From assembly GCA_017469425.1 (NCBI GenBank), contig JAFUGJ010000025.1, positions 1 to 64,000 on the forward strand: 64,000 nt of DNA. The letters run 5' to 3'. Shown here in pieces: positions 44,951 to 54,093 of the stretch. A program made the position numbers and the translations under genes. Below the pieces are notes generated by a model, which was not told the origin of the DNA, did no database searches, and worked only from the letters and a program-made list of their open reading frames with translations. Position 1 is the first letter of the stretch, and each line of letters starts with the position of its first letter. Source of the stretch: Bacteroidales bacterium. GTDB lineage: Bacteria > Bacteroidota > Bacteroidia > Bacteroidales > UBA932.

Positions 44951-47413
44951 CTAATCGAAGGTGACGATTGTGACTCCGGTACCGCCATGGCGAATGTCCT
45001 CATCGGCAACCGAAGCCACTCCGGGCATGGTGCGGAGGAATTTCTGGATTTCGTCGCGCAGCACTCCGGTTCCTTTGCCGTGGATGATGCGCACGCTGTG
45101 TATGCCCAGCATCTGGGCGTCGTCGGTATAGTGCATCACGGCTTCGAGTGCTTCCTGCAGCCTCGCTCCGCGAAGGTCGATTTCCGGTTTGAAAGAGAGT
45201 TTGCGGGAGGTGATGTTGGCATCGACCTTCTGCTGGGGTTTTGCGAAGGTTTTCCGCGAAATCTCCCTGAATTCATTTGACGAAATCCTTTCCACGCCTT
45301 CGGGCGCCATGGTACTGCTGATGCTGCCGATAATGACCGTTATGGTTTTGCCCGACACACGCGACACTTCGCCCACCATGCCGGAGCTTAGCACCTTCAC
45401 CTTTTCGCCCACCTTCAGGGGACCGGGTTTCTGCACGGGAGCGTCGGCGCTTTCCGCTTTGACCGGCTTTTTCTTTTGTAGTTTTTCCAGTTTGCGGTCG
45501 AGATACTCGTCTTTTGTCTTTTTCTGTTCCAGGGCTCCAAGGAAGCCTTGCAATTCCTGTCGGGCGGCCTTGGTGCGCTCCTTCTCGGCCTGGCTTTCCT
45601 TGATTTCGCGTATGGTCCGCTCCACCTGCCTGCCTGCTCCCTTCACAATGTCTTCCGCTTCCTGACGCGCCGATTCGAGGATGTGCCTGCGCTGTTCGCG
45701 TATGTCCTCCAGTTCTTTCTGGTATTTTGCGGTGAGCCCTTCGAGGGCTTTGTCGGTATTCTTGACTTTCTGCAGCTTTTCGTCCAGGGCTTTGCGGCGG
45801 CGAACTATCCTTCGCAGGTTGCGCTCAATGCCCACATATTCTTCTCCCGCGCGGGCCTCTGCATCTTTCACTATCGTTTCGGGAAGCCCCATTTTTCGGG
45901 CCAGTTCAAAGGCGAAGGAGTTGCCCGGAAGCCCCATTTCCAACTGGAAGAGTGGTTCGATGCGGGCGGCGTCGAAGAGCATTGCACCGTTGATGACCCC
46001 CGTTTCTGCGGCGGAAGCGTAGAGTTTCAGGTTTGTATAGTGGGTGGTGATGACCCCGTAGGTGCCGCGCCTGTCCAGCTCGCTCAGGATGGATTCGGCA
46101 ATGGCGCCTCCCGCGGCAGGTTCGGTGCCGGAACCGAATTCGTCTATGAGCACCAGGGTTCGCTCGTCCGCCGATGCGAGCATGGCTTTCATGTCGGCAA
46201 GGAAGGAGGAATAGGTGCTGAGGTCGTCCTCAAGGTTCTGGTCGTCGCCTATGCTGACCGCAAGCCGCTCGAATATGGGGAGTTCGGAACTTTCCGATGT
46301 GGGAATCAGCATGCCCCACTGGAACATGTACTGCAACAGCCCCACCGTTTTGAGGCACACCGATTTGCCGCCTGCGTTGGGTCCGGATATGAGCAGGATG
46401 TGCTTTTGGGGAGTGAGGGTTACGGTTTGGGGAACTATGTTGCGGCCTTCTTTCGCGAGGGCTTTTTCCAGAAGTGGATGGCGGGCCTTGCGCAGGCGTA
46501 GCGTGCCGTCGTCGGATATGACCGGCATCCCGGCGCGCAGATCGAGTGCGGTGCGGGCTTTTGCCATCAGGAAATCCATCTCGCCTATGAACCCGGCACA
46601 GGACAGAAGTTCGGGGATGTAGGGGCGCAGGAAGTCGCTGAACTGCGTAAGGATGCGTTCGATTTCGCGGGTTTGCGCAAAATTCAGCTCGGCAATCTCG
46701 TTTTCGAGCTCTATGAGTTCGGCGGGTTCGATGAAGGTGGTTTTCCCGCTGGCGGATTCGCCGTAAACAAAGCCGCTGAGCTTGCGTTTGTTGGCGGTTG
46801 CAACGGGGATGAGGTACTTCCCTTCGCGCACGGAGACTCCGGCATCGGCGTCGGCGAGCCCTGCGGCCTGGGCCTGGGCGAGCAGCGATGCGGCCTTTTT
46901 GGAGATGGCGCCTTCCTTGCTTCGCAGCGCCCTGCGGATTTCGAAGAGCTCTTCCGAGGCGGAGTCCTTGATGTCGCCGTATTTGTCGAGTATCTGCTCA
47001 ATCCGGCGCTGCACTTCCGGAAAGACCGATATGCTGCGCGAAAGGGCCTTGAGATTGGGATAGATGCCGTCCTTTATGCTCGTGAAGAAGTGAACTATGC
47101 GGCGGGTGGTATCGAGCAGGGTTTTCAGTTTGCCGAGGCTCAGCACATCGATGCGGGCGCGTTCGTTGCGGAGAGGTTCGAGGAAGGGGATGGCGTCGAT
47201 GTATCCGCTTGCGGGGAAGCTTTCCTCGAACATCAGTATGAGGCGCATTTCGTCGGTAAGAACGAGCCGCTGGCGGATGGTGCCGGGGTCAGTGCAGAAC
47301 TGTTCAGCATCGACCTTCGCGCTGGCATAATCCGTGCTGCAGCGGTCGGCTATGATGCTGCGGATTTTGTCGAAACCAAGTTTGCTTTCGAGCCTCAGAA
47401 TGCTTTCTTCCAC
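44951..47413 (-). CDS. mutS2: Endonuclease MutS2
   Basis: An 820-aa MutS-family ATPase linked to suppression of recombination and, in other bacteria, to rescue of collided ribosomes. The ATPase Walker A is in LISGPNAGGKSVCLKTVGLL, Walker B in TLVLIDEFGSGTEP. A long charged coiled coil follows (about 515-640), then a KOW-like segment (VGEKVKVLSSGMVGEVSRV) and a C-terminal Smr domain (EIDLRGARLQEAL, RIIHGKGTGVLRDEIQ). The mismatch-recognition domain I of MutS is lacking, as expected. Start is GTG 47413, 2 nt after the dacA stop. Confidence 0.95.
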   Translation of the reverse strand: MEESILRLESKLGFDKIRSIIADRCSTDYASAKVDAEQFCTDPGTIRQRLVLTDEMRLILMFEESFPASGYIDAIPFLEPLRNERARIDVLSLGKLKTLLDTTRRIVHFFTSIKDGIYPNLKALSRSISVFPEVQRRIEQILDKYGDIKDSASEELFEIRRALRSKEGAISKKAASLLAQAQAAGLADADAGVSVREGKYLIPVATANKRKLSGFVYGESASGKTTFIEPAELIELENEIAELNFAQTREIERILTQFSDFLRPYIPELLSCAGFIGEMDFLMAKARTALDLRAGMPVISDDGTLRLRKARHPLLEKALAKEGRNIVPQTVTLTPQKHILLISGPNAGGKSVCLKTVGLLQYMFQWGMLIPTSESSELPIFERLAVSIGDDQNLEDDLSTYSSFLADMKAMLASADERTLVLIDEFGSGTEPAAGGAIAESILSELDRRGTYGVITTHYTNLKLYASAAETGVINGAMLFDAARIEPLFQLEMGLPGNSFAFELARKMGLPETIVKDAEARAGEEYVGIERNLRRIVRRRKALDEKLQKVKNTDKALEGLTAKYQKELEDIREQRRHILESARQEAEDIVKGAGRQVERTIREIKESQAEKERTKAARQELQGFLGALEQKKTKDEYLDRKLEKLQKKKPVKAESADAPVQKPGPLKVGEKVKVLSSGMVGEVSRVSGKTITVIIGSISSTMAPEGVERISSNEFREISRKTFAKPQQKVDANITSRKLSFKPEIDLRGARLQEALEAVMHYTDDAQMLGIHSVRIIHGKGTGVLRDEIQKFLRTMPGVASVADEDIRHGGTGVTIVTFD

Positions 47414-47415
47414 GG

Positions 47416-48216
47416 TCAGCCCTCCTTTTTATAGTCCAGAAGATGTCTCAGTTCGCTGATGCTTCCGACGGGGATGAGTTTGCCTTCCCGCACGAAGGAG
47501 ATGCTTCCGCGCTGTTCGCTCACCACGATTACATCGGCATCGCTGCGTTCGCTGATGCCTACCGCCGCTTTGTGGCGCATGCCATATTTGGCCGGAAGGT
47601 CGGTGCGTTCGGTGATGGGCAGGGTGCATCGGGCCGCGATTATGCGGTTGCCGCCTATTATCACCGCTCCGTCGTGGAGGGGGGAATTTTTGAAGAAGAT
47701 GTTTTCGATGAGCCTGCAGCGTACATCGGAGTCAAGTATGTCGCCGCTGTCGATGATGTCCTGGAGGGAGTTTTTATGCCTCAGTACGATGAGCGCTCCG
47801 GTTTTCTGCTCCGCCATGTCGAAGCATGCCTGGGCAAGTTCCTTGGATGCCTCGTCGTCGAGGGCATGGCCGCTTCGCCCGAGCAGACGGTCGATGAAGG
47901 TGAGCTTTTCGCCGGTGATGCCCGTGGAGCGTCCGAGACGGCTGAGGAACTGTCGGATTTCCGGCTGGAAAATGACGATGAGGGCGATGGCTCCAACATC
48001 GATTACGGTGTCGAGCAGCGCCGACAGTAGTTTCATGTTGAGGGCTACGGCAACGATGCGGATGATGAACAGCAGCACGATGGCCAGCAGGATGTTCACG
48101 GCAGAAGAGCCTTTGAGCCAGTTGAATACCGCGTAAAGGATGAGGGCGACGAAGAGTATGTCTGCTATATCTGCAAGGCTCAGGTGAAGGAAGCCAAGGA
48201 AGTCCAAAATCATCAT
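47416..48216 (-). CDS. dacA: Diadenylate cyclase (CdaA/DacA type)
   Basis: Makes c-di-AMP from two ATP. The 266-aa product has about three N-terminal transmembrane segments (residues about 12-85), then a DAC domain with DGA (182-184, in LHDGAVIIGG) and the RHR-like RHK (214-216, in GMRHKAAVG). c-di-AMP controls osmolyte and envelope balance. ATG 48216 is chosen; the TTG further upstream belongs to the promoter box TATATTTG. The gene is divergent from rplC and heads the dacA-mutS2-yraN-manC unit. Confidence 0.94.
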   Translation of the reverse strand: MMILDFLGFLHLSLADIADILFVALILYAVFNWLKGSSAVNILLAIVLLFIIRIVAVALNMKLLSALLDTVIDVGAIALIVIFQPEIRQFLSRLGRSTGITGEKLTFIDRLLGRSGHALDDEASKELAQACFDMAEQKTGALIVLRHKNSLQDIIDSGDILDSDVRCRLIENIFFKNSPLHDGAVIIGGNRIIAARCTLPITERTDLPAKYGMRHKAAVGISERSDADVIVVSEQRGSISFVREGKLIPVGSISELRHLLDYKKEG

Positions 48217-48222
48217 ATCGTA

Positions 48223-48230
48223 CAAATATA
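48223..48230 (-). promoter_or_regulatory. -7 element (TATATTTG) of dacA
   Basis: A perfect box ends 6 nt before ATG 48216; a TTG lies 17 nt upstream (48250-48248), shorter than usual. It stands back to back with the rplC promoter, the two TTG elements being only 4 bp apart. Confidence 0.55.
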
Positions 48231-48254
48231 CTAAATATATTGTAAATCAATCCA

Positions 48255-48284
48255 TTGTATTTTGGAAAAATAATTGTATATTTG
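48255..48284 (+). promoter_or_regulatory. Promoter of the rplC ribosomal operon (TTG-N19-TATATTTG)
   Basis: TTG at 48255-48257, 19-nt spacer, TATATTTG at 48277-48284. The transcript would begin near CAGCCCCAAAAATTGGGG; the CCCCAA/TTGGGG pair (48288-48302) can form a hairpin at the very 5' end. The leader is about 55 nt. Confidence 0.8.
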
Positions 48285-48344
48285 CAGCCCCAAAAATTGG
48301 GGTTACTTTGATAAAGTACTTATTAACAATTAATTAACAAACCA

Positions 48345-48971
48345 ATGCCTGGATTAATTGGAAAGAAAATCGGAATGACTTCCGTTTTCGGTGCCGACGG
48401 GAAGAGCCTCCCGTGCACCGTTATCGAGGCTGGCCCGTGCGTTGTCACGCAAATCCGCACTGTCGAAACCGATGGTTACGAAGCAGTGCAGCTTGCCTAT
48501 GACGAAACAACTGCAAAGCACGCCAGCAAAGCCCTTCAGGGCCATTTTGCCAAGGCAGGAGTCGCACCTATGCGTAAACTTGTCGAGTTCAAGGCGGATT
48601 TCGCACAGGAACTCAAACTTGGCGACACTCTCACTGTAGCCGATGTGTTCACGGAGAATGTTCCTTTCGTGGATGTGGTCGGTACTTCCAAAGGTAAGGG
48701 TTTCCAGGGCGTTGTGCACCGTCACCACTTCCAAGGAGTGGGCGGCAAGACCCATGGTCAGCACAACCGTCTTCGTCACCCCGGTTCAATGGGCGCATCC
48801 TCATGGCCTTCCCGCGTATTCCCCGGAATGCGCATGGCAGGACGCATGGGCGGTGACCGCGTGAAGGTCGAGAACCTTCAGGTCATCAAGGTGGACCCTG
48901 AATACAACCTCATCGTAGTCAAAGGTTCCGTTCCCGGAGCCAAAGGTTCTTACTTAATTTTGGAGGCGTAA
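48345..48971 (+). CDS. rplC: 50S ribosomal protein L3
   Basis: A 208-aa early-assembly protein that binds domain VI of 23S rRNA near the peptidyl transferase centre. It begins [15 protein letters not shown] and contains [15 protein letters not shown] with GRMGG-type loop residues at [13 protein letters not shown]. It is the first gene of this operon half; S10 (rpsJ), which normally precedes it, is not present upstream, where the divergent dacA lies instead. Confidence 0.97.
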   Translation: MPGLIGKKIGMTSVFGADGKSLPCTVIEAGPCVVTQIRTVETDGYEAVQLAYDETTAKHASKALQGHFAKAGVAPMRKLVEFKADFAQELKLGDTLTVADVFTENVPFVDVVGTSKGKGFQGVVHRHHFQGVGGKTHGQHNRLRHPGSMGASSWPSRVFPGMRMAGRMGGDRVKVENLQVIKVDPEYNLIVVKGSVPGAKGSYLILEA

Positions 48972-48973
48972 TT

Positions 48974-49600
48974 ATGAAACTTCCTGTTTATAAAATCGAC
49001 GGAACTGAGTCCGGAAAGCAGATCGACCTCGCAGAGGATGTTTTCGGCATCGAACCCAATGATCACGCCATCTATCTCGATGTAGTACAGTATCTCGCAA
49101 ACCAGCGTCACGGCAATGCCAAGACCAAGGACCGCAGCGAGATTGCCCACAGCACCAAGAAGCTCGGACGCCAGAAGGGCGGCGGCGGCGCACGCCACGG
49201 CTCCCTCAAGGCCAATATCTTCGTAGGCGGAGGCCGCGTATTCGGTCCCGTTCCCCGTTTCTATCACAACAAGCTCAACAAGAAGGTCAAATCCCTCGCG
49301 CGTTGCTCCGCCCTCAGCTACAAGGTTCAGGACAAGGCACTCGTGGTTGTAGAGCCTTTTGCAATGGAAGCTCCCAAGACCAAGGAATTCGCACAGATTC
49401 TCGCCAACCTCAAGGCAGGCGACCGCAATGTGCTCTTTGTTCTTCCGAAGAATTCCGAGAACATTTATCTTTCATCCCGTAACCTTCCTTACGCCGATGT
49501 CATCTCCGTTGACGAAATCAATACCTATTCCATCATGAAGGCCAACTGCCTCGTAATGGTCGACGGCGTCCAGGACATCCTTGCCGAAAGGAAAAAATAA
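48974..49600 (+). CDS. rplD: 50S ribosomal protein L4
   Basis: The 208-aa product starts MKLPVYKIDGTESGKQIDL and has the extended loop NQRHGNAKTKDRSEIAHSTK followed by KLGRQKGGGGARHGS, which reaches the exit tunnel. In other bacteria L4 can repress its own operon; nothing in the leader proves that here. It follows rplC by 2 nt. Confidence 0.97.
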   Translation: MKLPVYKIDGTESGKQIDLAEDVFGIEPNDHAIYLDVVQYLANQRHGNAKTKDRSEIAHSTKKLGRQKGGGGARHGSLKANIFVGGGRVFGPVPRFYHNKLNKKVKSLARCSALSYKVQDKALVVVEPFAMEAPKTKEFAQILANLKAGDRNVLFVLPKNSENIYLSSRNLPYADVISVDEINTYSIMKANCLVMVDGVQDILAERKK

Positions 49601-49608
49601 TTTGAGCG

Positions 49609-49899
49609 ATGGGAATCATAATTAAGCCAATAGTTACAGAGAAGCTGACGGATCAGGGCGAAAAATTGAACCGTTACGGCTTTGTGGTCGACCGCAAGGC
49701 GAACAAGCTTCAGATCAAGGAAGCAGTGGAGAAGCTGTATGGCGTATCCGTTGCAGATGTCAATACCGTCAATTACAATGGCAAGCGCAAGAGCCGCTAC
49801 ACAAAGGCTGGCATGCTTACCGGTCGTACCAACCATTTCAAGAAGGCATATGTGACCCTCGTTGGCGACGACAAGATTGACTTCTACGCTAATATATAA
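49609..49899 (+). CDS. rplW: 50S ribosomal protein L23
   Basis: The 96-aa product (IIKPIVTEKLTDQGEKLNRY, VKVYGVSVADVNTVN-type core, RKSRYTKAGMLTGRTNHFKK) sits at the tunnel exit and docks trigger factor and SRP. It is 8 nt after rplD. Confidence 0.97.
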   Translation: MGIIIKPIVTEKLTDQGEKLNRYGFVVDRKANKLQIKEAVEKLYGVSVADVNTVNYNGKRKSRYTKAGMLTGRTNHFKKAYVTLVGDDKIDFYANI

Positions 49900-49914
49900 T
49901 AGGAGGCACAGAAA

Positions 49915-50739
49915 ATGGCAGTAAGAAAATATAAACCGGTAACTCCCGGTCAGAGGAACAAGGTGATCAGCACTTTCGACGAGATTACCACCAAGAAGCC
50001 TCACAAGGCCCTTCTGGAGCCCCTCAAGAGCACTGGCGGCCGCAACAACACCGGCCAGATGACAGTGCGTTACATCGGTGGCGGACATAAGAGAATGTAC
50101 CGTATCATCGACTTCCATCGCACCAAGGACGAATGCACCGCTACCGTGAAGACCATCGAGTATGATCCGAACCGCAGCGCACGCATCGCTCTCGTAGAGT
50201 ATGAAGACGGAGTAAAGAAGTACATCATTGCTCCCGACGGCATCAAGGTAGGTCAGGTCATCGCTTCCGGCAGCGGCATCGCTCCCGAAATCGGCAACTG
50301 CCTCCCTCTCTCTGAGATTCCTGTAGGTACCCTCGTTCACAACATCGAGCTCCGCCCCGGCCAGGGTGCCGCAATGGCGCGTTCCGCCGGAACTTCCGCA
50401 CAGCTCGCCGCTCGCGAGGGCAATCACGCAATTCTTCGTCTGCCTTCGGGCGAAACCCGCATGGTGCTGGTAAGCTGCCGCGCTACCGTGGGAACCGTTT
50501 CCAACGCAGACCACAACCTTGAATCACACGGCAAGGCAGGCCGCCGCCGCTGGCTCGGCAAGCGCCCTCACAACCGTGGTGTTGTCATGAACCCTCACGA
50601 TCACCCTATGGGAGGTGGTGAAGGCCGCGCTTCCGGTGGACATCCCCGTTCCCGCAAGGGTCTGCCTGCAAAGGGCTACAAGACACGCAATCCTAAGGCT
50701 GCGTCCAACAAGTTCATCATTGAAAGAAGAAAGAAATAA
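49915..50739 (+). CDS. rplB: 50S ribosomal protein L2
   Basis: The 274-aa product shows the N-terminal [40 protein letters not shown], and the C-terminal [20 protein letters not shown] containing the His needed for peptidyl transferase function. It stabilises subunit association. It is 15 nt after rplW. Confidence 0.98.
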   Translation: MAVRKYKPVTPGQRNKVISTFDEITTKKPHKALLEPLKSTGGRNNTGQMTVRYIGGGHKRMYRIIDFHRTKDECTATVKTIEYDPNRSARIALVEYEDGVKKYIIAPDGIKVGQVIASGSGIAPEIGNCLPLSEIPVGTLVHNIELRPGQGAAMARSAGTSAQLAAREGNHAILRLPSGETRMVLVSCRATVGTVSNADHNLESHGKAGRRRWLGKRPHNRGVVMNPHDHPMGGGEGRASGGHPRSRKGLPAKGYKTRNPKAASNKFIIERRKK

Positions 50740-50758
50740 CAGGTAAAACTTAGAGAAT

Positions 50759-51028
50759 ATGAGTCGTTCATTAAGAAAAGGTCCATACATTCAGGAAGCC
50801 CTCGAAAAGAGGATCCTTGCCATGAATGATGGCAGCAAAAAGAAAGAGGTGGTCAAGACCTGGTCCCGCGCCAGCATGATCTCCCCGGACTTCATCGGCC
50901 ATACTATCGCCGTTCACAACGGGAACAAGTTCATTCCTGTTTATGTGACGGAGCAGATGGTAGGTCACAAGCTCGGCGAGTTCGCCCCTACCCGTACATT
51001 CAAAGGTCACTCTGGTAATAATAAGTAG
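50759..51028 (+). CDS. rpsS: 30S ribosomal protein S19
   Basis: The 89-aa product [19 protein letters not shown] with [20 protein letters not shown] and a basic C-terminal tail forms the head of the 30S subunit with S13. Confidence 0.97.
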   Translation: MSRSLRKGPYIQEALEKRILAMNDGSKKKEVVKTWSRASMISPDFIGHTIAVHNGNKFIPVYVTEQMVGHKLGEFAPTRTFKGHSGNNK

Positions 51029-51030
51029 TC

Positions 51031-51444
51031 ATGGGAAGAAGAAAACACGAAATGGCCCTGAGGCTCAAGGAAGCCAAAAAGGCTACGGCTGTCGCCAAAC
51101 TCAATGATGTTCCTACTTCCCCCAGGAAGATGCGCCTTGTTGCCGACACCGTCCGCGGTGTTGAGGTGAACCGCGCCATCGACCTGCTCCACTTCTCCAA
51201 GAGGGAGGCCAGCATCAGGCTCGAAAAGCTTCTGCGCAGCGCAGTTGCCAACTGGGAAGCCAAGAATCCCGATCAGGCCAAGGAGCTTGACAACGGTAAT
51301 GTTTATGTGAAGACCATCATGGTGAATGAAGGCCGCACGCTCAAGCGCATCCGCCCCTGCCCCCAGGGCCGTGCCGGACGCATCCGCAAGCGTTCCAACC
51401 ATGTTACCGTGATCCTTGATGTCAAAAAAGCAGAGGAGAAATAA
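51031..51444 (+). CDS. rplV: 50S ribosomal protein L22
   Basis: The 137-aa product has [20 protein letters not shown], the long beta-hairpin that lines the exit tunnel, and the C-terminal [20 protein letters not shown]. It is 2 nt after rpsS. Confidence 0.97.
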   Translation: MGRRKHEMALRLKEAKKATAVAKLNDVPTSPRKMRLVADTVRGVEVNRAIDLLHFSKREASIRLEKLLRSAVANWEAKNPDQAKELDNGNVYVKTIMVNEGRTLKRIRPCPQGRAGRIRKRSNHVTVILDVKKAEEK

Positions 51445-51446
51445 GT

Positions 51447-52202
51447 ATGGGACAGAAAACTAATCCTATCAGCAACAGAATCGGCATCACCCGCGGTTGG
51501 GATTCCAACTGGTGTGGCGGCAATTATGCAGAAAAGATCGCCGAGGACTATGAGATCCGCAAGTACCTGGGCAACCGTCTTGCAAAGGCCGGCCTCAGCA
51601 GGATCGTCATCGAGCGTACCCTCAAGCTCATCACCGTCACCATCTATGCAGCCCGTCCCGGTTTCATTATCGGAAAGGGCGGCACCGAGGTCGACAAACT
51701 CAAGGAAGAGCTGAAGAAGGTTACCAACAAGGAGGTTCAGATCAACATCTACGAGGTCAAGCGCCCCGAGGTTGACGCCCGCTTTGTCTCCGACAGTATT
51801 GCCCGTCAGATTGAGGGCCGTGTATCCTACAGGCGCGCCATCAAGATGGCCATTGCCAATGCAATGCGCGTTGGTGCCGAAGGTATCAAGGTTCAGATCA
51901 GCGGTCGTGTAGGTGGAGCCGAAATGGCCCGCAGCGAAATGTTCAAGGAGGGCCGCACCCCTCTGCATACTTTCCGCGCCGACATCGACTACGCTCTCGC
52001 AGTTGCCAACACCAAGGTCGGATGCCTCGGCATCAAGGTTTGGATTTGCAACGGTGAGAAGTACGGCAAGCAGGATCTCACTCCCGCTGCCCTCGCAGCT
52101 GCCAACGCACAGGCCGCAGGCCAGCGCAGCGGCGGACGCGGCGAGCGCCGTGGAGGCCGTCGCGACGGTGACCGTCGTGGAGGCCGTCGCGAGCAGAAGT
52201 AG
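51447..52202 (+). CDS. rpsC: 30S ribosomal protein S3 with Arg/Gly-rich tail
   Basis: The 251-aa product starts [20 protein letters not shown] and has a KH domain with [20 protein letters not shown]. After the conserved core it carries a tail (about 215-251) of Ala/Gln and then repeated RGG/RRG units, encoded partly by a 17-bp direct repeat (52149-52165 and 52176-52192, 27 bp apart). Its stop shares a base with the uvrC GTG. In most bacteria rplP follows here; in this genome it is about 10.3 kb away. Confidence 0.97.
   Translation: MGQKTNPISNRIGITRGWDSNWCGGNYAEKIAEDYEIRKYLGNRLAKAGLSRIVIERTLKLITVTIYAARPGFIIGKGGTEVDKLKEELKKVTNKEVQINIYEVKRPEVDARFVSDSIARQIEGRVSYRRAIKMAIANAMRVGAEGIKVQISGRVGGAEMARSEMFKEGRTPLHTFRADIDYALAVANTKVGCLGIKVWICNGEKYGKQDLTPAALAAANAQAAGQRSGGRGERRGGRRDGDRRGGRREQK
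52149..52192. repeat. Direct repeat in the rpsC tail
   Basis: cgtggaggccgtcgcga occurs at 52149-52165 and 52176-52192; the 27-bp offset keeps the frame and encodes repeated RGGRR units. Confidence 0.8.
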
Positions 52203-54007
52203 TGACAATCCGCGAAAAGATAGCTCTATTACCCCATTCCCCCGGAGTGTACCGATATTACAACTCCGAGGGAATGGTGATTTATGTAGGCAAGGCCAAG
52301 GACCTCCACAAAAGGGTGGCGCAGTATTTCGTGCCGCCTGAAAGGCTCAACACCAAAACCCGCATCCTTGTAAGCAAGATTGCCGATTTGCAGTACAGCG
52401 TGGTGGACAGCGAAGCCGATGCCCTGCTGCTGGAAAACAATCTCATCAAGCAGTACAAGCCCCGCTACAACATCCTTCTCAAGGACAGCAAGACCTACCC
52501 GTGGATATGCGTTACATCGGAACCTTATCCCCGGGTGTACCTTACCCGGAGGGTTGAAAAGAACGGCGCGCGTTATTTCGGGCCTTACAGCACGGTGATG
52601 CACGCGCGTTATCTTCTGGAGTTTTTCGAGAAGAGTTACCCTCTGCGAAGCTGTCGGCACAAGATTGACTCCGACACTATCATGCGTGGCAGGATAAGGC
52701 CCTGCCTTGATTTCCATATCGGCAAATGCCGCGGATGCTGCGTGGGCAAAGTCTCCACACAGGAGTACAATTCCTGGATAGAAGAGATTGTCACCTTCCT
52801 AAAGGGTGGGGTGGGCGCCATCGTCAAAGAGTACGAAGGTCGGATGAAGGCTGCGGCAGACGAGCTCAACTTCGAGAATGCCCAGGTTTACAAGGATAAA
52901 ATTGACGCCCTCGGGAAGCATTACTCCCGCAGCATCATTACTGCTGCAAAGGATACCGAAGCCGATGTGTTCAGCCTGGTGTTCGACGGTCCCGACGCAT
53001 TCGGCAACTTCCTGCGCCTGAGAGGCGGCGCCATCGTGCAGAGCCTTAACCTGGGTTTCCGCATGAATATCGAGGAGGAACAGTCCGCCGTGCTCAGCGA
53101 ATTCATCGCCGAAATCGGGAGCAAGTTCGGGGAACTGTCCAAAGAACTTATCGTGCCCTTCCTTCCGGATGTGCAGATGCCCGGAGTGCAATATACCGTG
53201 CCGGTAAAAGGCGACAAGCTGTCGCTGCTGGAACTGAGCGCAAAGAATGCCCGCGAATATCATTTCAACACCCTCAAGCAGCGTGAGCACACCGACCCCG
53301 ACGAATTCCGCCGCAGCGTGCTTGAAGAACTGCGTCAGGCCCTTGGCATGAGCGAACTCCCGGTGCACATGGAGTGTTTCGACAACTCCAACATCCAGGG
53401 AACCAATCCGGTGGCGAGCTGCGTGGTGTTCCGTGGAGGACAGCCTTCCAAAAAGGATTATCGCAAGTTCAAGATAAAAACCGTGGTCGGTGCGAACGAC
53501 TATGCTTCTATGAAGGAAGTGGTGAACCGCCGTTACTCACGCATGCTTGCCGAAACTCCTGACGACCTTCCGCAGCTCATCGTAATCGACGGCGGCAAAG
53601 GGCAGCTGGAGTTTGCATGGCAGGCATTGTCGGAACTCGGTCTCACCGACAAGCTGATGGTCGTGGGTCTTGCGAAGCGTCTGGAAGAAGTAATCCGGGT
53701 GGGGGATCCTTATCCGCTCTTCCTCGACCGCAATTCCCAGGCCCTCAAACTCCTCCAGCACATTCGCGACGAGGCCCACCGCTTCGGCATCACCTTCCAC
53801 CGCAGCCTCCGCAGCAAGGCCGCTATCCGTTCCGCCCTCACCGAAATCAAAGGCGTGGGCAGGCAGACAGAGGAACGATTATTGCTGCACTATGGCTCCG
53901 TAGCCCGCATCGCTGCAGCCGATCAGGCCGACCTTGCATCCTTCGTAGGCCCGGTGCTCGCTGCTCGCATACATCAGGCCCTCAGCACTCAACAGCTTGA
54001 TTTATAG
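52202..54007 (+). CDS. uvrC: UvrABC system protein C (excinuclease subunit)
   Basis: UvrC makes both incisions in nucleotide excision repair. The 601-aa product has the N-terminal GIY-YIG nuclease (SPGVYRYYNSEGMVIYVGKA), the UVR motif around KAAADELNFENAQVYKDKID, the RNase H-like 5' nuclease domain (MECFDNSNIQGTNPVASCVV; VIDGGKGQLEFA) and C-terminal HhH motifs (LTEIKGVGRQTEERLLLHYG). The GTG start overlaps the rpsC stop (TAGTG), so uvrC is read through from the ribosomal operon. A perfect hairpin follows the stop. Confidence 0.96.
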   Translation: MTIREKIALLPHSPGVYRYYNSEGMVIYVGKAKDLHKRVAQYFVPPERLNTKTRILVSKIADLQYSVVDSEADALLLENNLIKQYKPRYNILLKDSKTYPWICVTSEPYPRVYLTRRVEKNGARYFGPYSTVMHARYLLEFFEKSYPLRSCRHKIDSDTIMRGRIRPCLDFHIGKCRGCCVGKVSTQEYNSWIEEIVTFLKGGVGAIVKEYEGRMKAAADELNFENAQVYKDKIDALGKHYSRSIITAAKDTEADVFSLVFDGPDAFGNFLRLRGGAIVQSLNLGFRMNIEEEQSAVLSEFIAEIGSKFGELSKELIVPFLPDVQMPGVQYTVPVKGDKLSLLELSAKNAREYHFNTLKQREHTDPDEFRRSVLEELRQALGMSELPVHMECFDNSNIQGTNPVASCVVFRGGQPSKKDYRKFKIKTVVGANDYASMKEVVNRRYSRMLAETPDDLPQLIVIDGGKGQLEFAWQALSELGLTDKLMVVGLAKRLEEVIRVGDPYPLFLDRNSQALKLLQHIRDEAHRFGITFHRSLRSKAAIRSALTEIKGVGRQTEERLLLHYGSVARIAAADQADLASFVGPVLAARIHQALSTQQLDL

Positions 54008-54019
54008 CGGCTTCCTGGA

Positions 54020-54050
54020 AAACAAATCGGTCGTTTCAGCCGATTTGTTT
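54020..54050 (+). terminator. Hairpin terminating the rplC-uvrC operon
   Basis: Perfect 11-bp stem (54020-54030 with 54040-54050) and 9-nt loop, 12 nt after the uvrC stop. The descending arm ends TTTGTTT, giving a moderate U-rich 3' side. Confidence 0.65.
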
Positions 54051-54093
54051 ACCGGTAACTAATTGAAACAAAGAAAGATAACTGCTGCAGATT

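Noticed and set aside
54008..54093. Possible NAD or thiamine riboswitch upstream of pnuC
   Set aside because: The region is short and dominated by the uvrC terminator hairpin; no known aptamer core was seen.
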